From Halichoerus grypus (lineage: Eukaryota; Chordata; Mammalia; Carnivora; Phocidae), in the NCBI RefSeq assembly GCF_964656455.1, contig NC_135722.1, forward strand, positions 48,626,628 to 48,690,627: a DNA stretch of 64,000 nt, read 5' to 3'. Positions 56,940 to 64,000 of this stretch are shown in pieces. Made by a program: the position numbers and the translations under genes. Below the pieces are notes generated by a model. That model ran no database searches. It was not told where the DNA came from and worked only from the letters and a program-made list of their open reading frames with translations. Within the stretch, counting starts at the first letter, position 1; each line of letters begins with the position of its first letter.

Positions 56940-57410
56940 AGTTTGTATTGGATGTACAAGTAAGACTTCAACCAAACAAACAGAACCAGTAGGAGATATA
57001 AATTAAGAGATTTATTACGTGGAGCTGGCTTATCCAATTGTGGGGGCTGGCAAAGCAAATCTGAAATGTATAGGGCAGGCTGTCAGAAAGGGCAGCCTGG
57101 AAGTCTCAGGACTTCAGCAGCTAAAGCTGCTTCCCCACAGGTGAAATTTCTTTTTCCTCAGGGAAGTCTCAGTTCTGCTCTTATAGCCTTTCAACTGATT
57201 GAATCAGGCTCCTCTAGATTATCTAGAATAATCTTCCATACTTAAAGTCAACTGATTATAGACTTTAATCACATCTACAAAATGCCTTCACAGCAACACC
57301 TAGATTAATGTTTGATGGAAAAACTGGGGACTAAAGCCTAGCCAAGTTGACACAAAAACTGACCACCACAGTCCATCTCTTGTCAACCTGGCACTCATAC
57401 ACATCTCTTT
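56940..57410 (-). repeat. Probable old L1M 3' UTR, antisense
   Basis: 'agagatttattacgtggagc', 'caattgtgggggctggcaaa', 'agcctagccaagttgacaca' is an order common in old mammalian L1M 3' ends. Family and strand come from memory and are uncertain. Confidence 0.45.
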
Positions 57411-57860
57411 AAACCACACAATCTCCAAATCAAGACAAATACAAAGTCACACTTCCACCTACCACAATACAACTATCCTGTGTAAAACTGAAAATATGCT
57501 AACCCTTGCTCCAGAAGATGCAAAGTCCTTGGAGAATGTTTGCTCTTCTCCTTTGATATCCTATAACTTAAATATTGTGATATAAAGTTAATTTATTAAT
57601 ATATCTTATGTTAGGTGGTACAGGGATAAAGGAGATAAGAAAATGAAAACATATTTGTGATATATATAGATATATGTATATTTATATACCAAATATTATG
57701 TGTGAGTAATTCATAATAGAAGAAATACTAATAACTATTAAACTATTACAAATCTCATTTCATTTCTGTAACTGCTCACAGGGTCTTAATTAGTATTTGT
57801 GATTGACTTCTTCAACCACCCATGCCATATTCTTTTTGTTCTCAAAAAGCACCTCAGCGA

Positions 57861-58062
57861 ACCATGAGAGACTGTGGACTCTGAGAAACAAACTGAGGGT
57901 TCTAGAGGGGAAGGGGGTGGGGGGATGGTTTAGCCTGGTGATAAGAGGGCACGTATTGAATGGAGCACTGGGTGTTATACGCAAACAATGAATCATGGAA
58001 CACTACATCAAAAACTAATGATGTAATGTATGGTGATTAACATAACATAGTTTAAAAAAAAA
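57861..58062 (+). mobile_element. Carnivore L1 3' end, sense
   Basis: This is a 200-bp 3' UTR ('ggactctgagaaacaaactg', 'gggtgttatacgcaaacaat') with an A tail, flanked by aaaaagcacctcagcg and aaaaagcacctcagtg. Confidence 0.93.
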
Positions 58063-58078
58063 AAAAAGCACCTCAGTG

Positions 58079-59560
58079 GTTCATAGTTCTTTGCCAGGTA
58101 GGGTAACCCAAGACTTCATTTCTGAAAGGTCTGAGCCATTAGAAGTACTGCCTGAATTAGATTGTTATAATTTTCCATTAACTATAATCACAGTCATGGT
58201 AGTTCTAAGAGATACTCAAGAGATCTCTTGTATCCCAGACATATTCTTCCTTACCTCCATTATATAGTAGCAACCAATTTCCCCTTGGATCAGAATCAAT
58301 CACCTATTGATTTAGAGACACAAGAGACCAAAGTGGCCAGGTGGCAGTCTCAAATGACAGTTCAATGAAATTAGTGTATCTCCTAGTGGAAACATCCCTT
58401 CTTTTGGAACTAAGACCTCTAGACCAGAAAAGTCACAGGGACAGGAAGCAAAAATTTTACTAAGACTCACTAGGGGTAATAAGGAATGGAGCCACTCCCA
58501 TTTTAACCCCTGATTCCTGGACATATGAATATTGGTATTAGGAGAAACAGCACTATATATTGGATGCTGATTCAGAGCATAGACAGCATCCTGGAGGACA
58601 TTACTCCAGGCCTACAAAGTATTGCCAGCTGGCTGGTACTGTAACTGCATCTTTAAAAGGTTTTTCTACCATACGATCTAACCAGCTACTTCAGTGATGG
58701 TGGAGAACATGTTAAGATCAGTGAATTCCATGAGGATGGGCCTATTGCTATAGTTCATTTACTATGAAGTATACTTCATTTATTGATCAGAAACAATGCT
58801 ATGTGAAATAGCATGACAGTGTATAAGGTCATTCTGTAAGTCCACAGATGGTAGGTAGTCTTGACAGAAGCACTGCATTTAGAAAAGGCAAATCTATATC
58901 CAGGATTAGTGTCTCTTCCAGCGAGAACATAGTGCTGCCCCTTCCATGTTACAAGTGTTCCAATGTAAGATCCATGACAGAGGGATAGTTGTCTATTTTT
59001 TTCATTGCTATATAATTTAGCATCTTGCATCTAGCACATAGGAGTTCAATAAATATTGAATGAGAAAATTTAAAAAGAAAACAGATCTATGGAGGGAAAA
59101 CAAAGCAGAAAACTCTGTATGCATTTGTTCTAGTTAATTTACTCTGAGATACTTATTTATGTTCAGTGAAAGGACTACCTCTTGGGGAAAGATTAAGATA
59201 GCCTTGCTTCCACAGCTTTTCTGAGACCATGTGCGATCTTCACTATACCCTGGGACTTGGAGCAGATTGGTAGTACTAGCCCAAGGCATGGTCACTAAGT
59301 GCACAGTCAGAGATGTGAAAATGGCCCTCCATGTTTCCTTTACAGGTGGAGGGTTCCCTCTGGGCCAGCAGAGCTCATTTACTGGGAGGAGAAAGCAGAG
59401 GTGGAAGGTCAGGAATCACACCTAGGGGATTTATTAAAATCCTGTCTCCTAGACTACCATTTCCAGTGAGGGAACATGTCAGCTGGGGAGAGATTTCCCT
59501 TTAAATAAATAGAAGGTCAAAGTCATTGTCATCACACAGGAAGGCAGAATAGCCATCCTC
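58079..59560. other. Unassigned DNA
   Basis: I see no gene and no nameable repeat. 58990-59060 ('agcatcttgcatctagcaca', 'gagttcaataaatattgaat') may be a small L2 3' end. Confidence 0.4.
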
Positions 59561-59576
59561 AAAGACAGGGTCCTGG

Positions 59577-59756
59577 AGGCAGCTGGATGGCTCAGTCAGT
59601 TAAGCATCTGCCTTTGGCTCAGGTCATGATCTCAGGGTCCTGGGATCGAGCCCTGCATCCGGCTCCCTGCCTGCTTCTCCCTCTGCCTGCTGCTCCCCCT
59701 GTTTGTGCATGCGCTCTCTCTCAAATAAACAAATAAAATCTTAAAAAAAAAAAAAA
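59577..59756 (+). mobile_element. CAN-SINE, sense
   Basis: This is a SINE with a short internal deletion in the 'ctgctcagcggggagcc' part and a 17-base A tail, flanked by aaagacagggtcctgg and aaagacagagccctgg. Confidence 0.95.
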
Positions 59757-59920
59757 AAAGACAGAGCCCTGGCTCACTGTGGCCCCCAAGGAAAGTGAGG
59801 CCAGGCATTGTAAGTTCTACTTTTGCGTCTTCCTCTCATATCCTCTTTCTTGGATTTTTCTTTTATTCAGCTTTTCCTTCAGAGCGCAGTAGGAGTGAAA
59901 GTGTTTTTAAAAGTCTAAGC

Positions 59921-60765
59921 TAACTTAACAGACACATGAAAAAATGTTCATCATCATTAGCCATCAGGGAAATTCAAATCAAAACCACACTGGGATACCA
60001 CCTTACACCAGTTAGAATGGCAAAAATTGACAAGGCAAGAAACAACAAATGTTAGAGAGGTTGTGGAGAAAGGGGAACCCTCTTACACTGTTGGTGGGAA
60101 TGCAAGTTGGTACAGCCACTTTGGAAAACAGTGTGGAGGTTCCTCAAAAAATTAAAAATAGAGCTACTCTATGACCCAGCAATTGCACTACTGGGTATTT
60201 ACCCCAAAGATACAGATGTAGTGAAAAGAAGGGCCATATGCACCCCAATGTTCATAGCAGCAATGTCCGCAAGAGCCAAACTGTGGAAGGAGCTGAGATG
60301 CCCTTCAACAGATGAATGGATAAAGAAGACATGGTTCATATATACAATGGAATATTACTCAGCCATCAGAAAGGATGAATACCTACCATTTGCATCGACA
60401 TGGATGGGACTGGAGGGGATTATGCTAAGTGAAATAAGTCAAGCAGAGAAAGACAATTATCATATGGTTTCACTTATATGGGGAACATAAGGAATAGCAT
60501 GGAGGACATTAGGAGAAAGAAGGGAAAAATGAATGAGGGGAAATCAGAGGAGGAGAAGAACCACGAGAGACTATGGACTCTGGGAAACAAACTGAGGGTT
60601 TCAGAGGGGAGGGGATGGGGGATGGGTTAGTCCAGTGATGGGTATTAAGGAGGGCACGTATTGCAATGAGCACTGGGTATTTTACGCAAATAATGAATCA
60701 TGGAACACTACATCAAAAACTAATGATGTACTGTATGGTGACTAACATAACATAATAATTTTAAA
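59921..60765 (+). mobile_element. Carnivore L1 3' end, 5'-truncated, sense
   Basis: This is 845 bp holding the ORF2 C-terminal end and 3' UTR, flanked by aaaagtctaagc at 59909-59920 and 60766-60777. It is one of the younger insertions, because the duplication is exact and the coding end is well kept. Confidence 0.95.
60107..60490 (+). pseudogene. L1 ORF2 C-terminal fragment
   Basis: 127 codons stay open and read [20 protein letters not shown], later [35 protein letters not shown] and GIMLSEISQAEKDNYHM, which is the far C-terminus of L1 ORF2. The element is truncated upstream, so endonuclease and reverse transcriptase are absent. It is not a host gene. Confidence 0.93.
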
Positions 60766-60777
60766 AAAAGTCTAAGC

Positions 60778-61742
60778 AGTAATCTCAGCCTGACAATTTC
60801 TCGGTGACTAGAAAAATTCCTTCAAAGGGTAACTGGGTCAGAGAAGCAGTCTATCCTAACTCTTACATAAGAGGAGACAGGCAACCTCTTGTTCCTATGT
60901 GAATCTTCTCTCAGTAGTGCTGGCCATTCAGAGACAAGGCTGCCCATTCCCAGAGGGGTCTGCAAAGCCAGAAGAATGGGAGGGCCTTGAATCACTGATC
61001 TCACATACCTCCTCACAGCTGGTACCTTCCCCAATACTGGCAAATCCACCTTTTTCATCAATTTCTATTTGCACTTCTTGGTTCCCTCAAACAAGCTACT
61101 ACATCTTACAGTAAAATCTACCAGCAGTGTCTCCAATCCATCTGAGGTAATGATTTTATCTCTGTTTGAGGGGATATTATGAAGTATGTGTCTGTGAATG
61201 ATTAGGAATTAGGCAGGATCCAGTTAGGAAATGTGGCTGGTTAGGAACCAATACCTGTCCCTTTGACCATCTCAGTAATGTTAGTCTCCGTAATGAACAC
61301 CGCAGTAATGTTGGTCTCTTCATTCATTCATTCATTTAACTAATAATCATTAAAGATATTCTATAATTCAGACTCTGTGCTGTATGTTGAACAAACACTG
61401 TGAATAAGACACAAACCCTGTATTTAAGGATCAATATAAGAATATTTAAATATAATAGTCAAGGTAGCTGCTCACTCTGCGAGAAGCAAGTCAAGTTTCT
61501 AGGAGGTGGTGGCAGCTAATGTTCTGGAGTAACCAGGAAGCTGTAGCCAAGAAAAAATGATCAAAGGTATGAAGGATGGGATGAGAGGAAAGAAATGAAG
61601 CATTCTAGGCAGAGGGACATGCAGTTGCTAAGGCCTAGAGACAAGAGAAAACAGTTTCTTGGGGAATTCCAAATTGATCACTATGGAGGGAAGTGGGGTT
61701 TGGATAGGGATGGAGGAGTGAGGGGAGGCTGGGGTCACTGTA
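60778..61742. other. Unassigned DNA
   Basis: There is no gene. 61320-61340 is a short (ATTC)n run. 61490-61640 resembles the unnamed ancient repeat type. Confidence 0.4.
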
Positions 61743-61765
61743 AGAAATGAGGCAGGACAAATCAG

Positions 61766-61999
61766 AGGGGGAGACAAACCATGAGAGATTATGGACTCTG
61801 AGAAATAAACTGAGGGTTTTAGAGGGGAGGGGGGTGGCAGGATGGGTTAGCCTGGTGATGGGTATTAAGGAGGACACGTATTGCATGGAACACTGGGTAT
61901 TATACGCAAACAATGAATCATGGAACACTACATCAAAAACTAATGATGTAATGTATGGTGATTAACATAACATAATAAAATAAAATTAATTTTAAAAAA
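61766..61999 (+). mobile_element. Carnivore L1 3' end, sense
   Basis: This is a 234-bp 3' UTR with an A-rich tail. Its long duplications (23 bases, 3 mismatches), agaaatgaggcaggac and agaaataaggcagaac at the start, lie at 61743-61765 and 62000-62022. Confidence 0.94.
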
Positions 62000-62041
62000 A
62001 GAAATAAGGCAGAACAGATCAGCCTAGCCAGATTATGAACT

Positions 62042-62230
62042 TTTTTTAAAAAGATTTTATTTATTTATTTGAGATAGGGCAAGAGTTTGAGAGGGAGAGA
62101 GAACAAGCAGGGGGAGCAGCAGGCTCCCCGCTGAGCAAGGAGCCCGACGCGGGACTCAATCCCAGGACCCTGGGATCATGACTTGAGCCGAAAGCAGACA
62201 CTTAAACAACTGAGCCACTCAGGCGCCCCA
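62042..62230 (-). mobile_element. CAN-SINE, antisense
   Basis: This is a complete antisense SINE flanked by exact agattatgaact copies at 62030-62041 and 62231-62242. Confidence 0.96.
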
Positions 62231-62242
62231 AGATTATGAACT

Positions 62243-63534
62243 ATGTTGCGTAATATGCCAAGAAGGTTGGAGTGGATCTTGAGAGCAGTCATGAAAGTAT
62301 GTTAAGTAACAGAGTAACATCAAAGTTGTGATATTAAGATTTCTATAACAGTGCAGAAATGAATTGCAGGAGATAAAACTGAATCCAGGGAGAAGCCTAG
62401 TAAGTTAGGTGACCTTGAGGTCATGACTTCCTCTCAGTTCTCTGTCAACGATATATATAAATTTAAAATCCATCCTCAGTGTTACCCCAAGGACTTAGAT
62501 CATAGCCTTCTTTTCATTCCCTAGTTGTCATTATTTTGGATGATTTTAGTGTCCATAGGAATGATTCATTTTAGTTCCATAGTTTTAAAACTCAAATAAC
62601 TTACATGTTTAGATAATTTAAGTCACCCATTCCAGTGGGTGAAATATTTCTTCACTTTTCTTTCCTGCCCTGTGGGTTTAGATGTCCTACAAAGTCTCTA
62701 TCCTTTACTTATACCTCCTTCACATTGTATTGTGAATATCTGTTTATTAAGGATATGTCTTTCCTTTTAGACTGTGAAATTCTTAAGAATACTGATCAAA
62801 AATTTTTGCTCATCAAAGTACTAGGTTACCACTAGGCACCAAACCTATATTTCACTAGACAAATATAAATGCTTTTTGAACATTGACTGAGTGGCAAATT
62901 TTTATGTTGTATTAATATTGTCAGGCTTGGATATCATTTCGCATATGTTGTATGGGATTGTTGTTTCCTGAGAACCCAAAGTCTCCCTGGTGTTTGCTGA
63001 CTCCTGAAAGAGCTCTCAAAATAGCCCTCACAAGGGAATGTCAAAATTAAATAATGTATTATATATATGCCCTAAATTAGTGGTTTGAGGGCATTTGGAA
63101 TATTAAGATGAACTGTTGGAGGTCCAATGCTATGCAGACCTAATATTAATTAGAAAGGCTATTATACAGAAAGAATTGGAATGAATCAGGTAGACACCAG
63201 ATATGCAGGGAAATTTTTGAATCTATCATTATGCTTAAAGAAGAAATTTGACACCAGGAGGGCTGAATAGCTTAACATTATATACTAGCATATTATAAAT
63301 ATTACATATTTTGCTTCCTGTAAATAGGTTTGGAATATTCTATTCATGATCTAGAAACTTCTTTTGGCTTAGGATCAATTTGAGTCTTTTGTGAGCTAGA
63401 ATAAAATTATTTTAAAAGAATGGGTTTCCCCTACTGATATACAAAATATATGTAGCTTAGAGGTTTTTGTCTTGAGGCAAAGTAATATGATGTGATTTAA
63501 AATTCTTTATAAGATGGGCTGAATAACATGGCAG
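62243..63534. other. Unassigned DNA, L2 trace
   Basis: 62690-62890 ('cttttagactgtgaaattct', 'ccactaggcaccaaacctat') may be a diverged L2 3' end. The rest shows nothing. Confidence 0.4.
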
Positions 63535-63740
63535 TTAAGAAGTGTTCTCTGGCACCAGATTGTCTGAGTTCAAATTCTTACTCTGTCATTTAGTAACTGT
63601 ATAATCCTAGAAAGCCAGATAATATCTCTGTGCCTGTTTCCTTATCAGTAAAGTAGATTTAATAATTCATCCACTTCATAGGATTGAAGGAAGAAAGCTC
63701 TCAAAATAAATCCGGCACATAATGAGAGTTTAATATATTT
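63535..63740 (+). repeat. MIR, sense
   Basis: 'ttaagaagtgttctctggca', 'ccagattgtctgagttcaaa', 'tctctgtgcctgtttcctta' and 'gcacataatgagagttta' run the full MIR order. Confidence 0.85.
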
Positions 63741-64000
63741 TCTCTACTATTCTGACATTAATTCTTTGGAGCCTGGCCATAACCTATGATATATAAGGTA
63801 CAGGACTCCAGGAATAGCCTCAGACACCTCTCCAATTGCCCCTTTTCTTTTGGAATTCACCATGCTGATTTGGAGGCGACAACAATGGGACAGAATTGGC
63901 AGAGATATTTTAATATTAGAGTTTAAAATAACTTTTTTTGAAAATTTGTCTTTGAAGTAGACTTGTGTAAGTACATGACCTGCCTACTGCATGTGAGTCA

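Overview
This is mammalian nuclear DNA, most likely from a carnivoran of the arctoid group (bear, seal or mustelid type). The evidence is the repeat content. There are 17 tRNA-Lys-type carnivore SINEs (CAN-SINEs) whose body follows the 'gcctgggtggctcag ... ggctccctgctcagcgggg' pattern. I see none of the dog-specific SINEC_Cf type and none of the felid type. Many carnivore-type LINE-1 3' ends are also present. Old L1, HAL1-like, MIR and L2 remnants make up most of the rest, as is usual for an AT-rich olfactory-receptor region.

The genes are three single-exon olfactory receptors of family 6, all on the + strand. At 18282-19223 lies the ortholog of OR6A2 (rodent I7, the classical octanal receptor). 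It is intact over seven transmembrane segments, but a stop codon removes the usual 14-residue C-terminal tail. At 29110-30054 lies an intact OR6B-like receptor. At 53654-54645 lies a close paralog of that gene, broken by a single 1-base deletion after codon 56 and carrying a mutated DRY motif. The three would act independently, one receptor per olfactory neuron; the cluster is a tandem family expansion and not a pathway.

Layout: 1-3.5 kb is the 5' half of an old antisense L1, with a tRNA-Cys 5'-half insertion. 3.6-10.7 kb holds an ancient inverted repeat, a HAL1-like element and an old L1 invaded by a younger L1 and a nest of three SINEs. 11.2-12.0 kb is a truncated L1 that appears to carry 3'-transduced flanking DNA. 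12-17 kb is MIR, a twin-primed L1 and a solo LTR. 17-30 kb holds the two intact receptors with SINE clusters between them. 30-44 kb is old L1, L2 and MIR. 44.7-51.9 kb is a full-length but dead carnivore L1 on the minus strand, with a second L1 3' end attached to its tail. 53.6-54.6 kb is the pseudogene receptor. 55-64 kb is mostly unassigned DNA with L1 and SINE insertions.

I see no CRISPR array, operon or other prokaryotic feature, and no convincing protein gene beyond the receptors and L1 remnants. The observations most worth following are the tRNA-half insertion with target-site duplications, the two L1 3'-transduction structures, the truncated OR6A2 tail and the unexplained inverted repeat. 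All alignments were made by eye.
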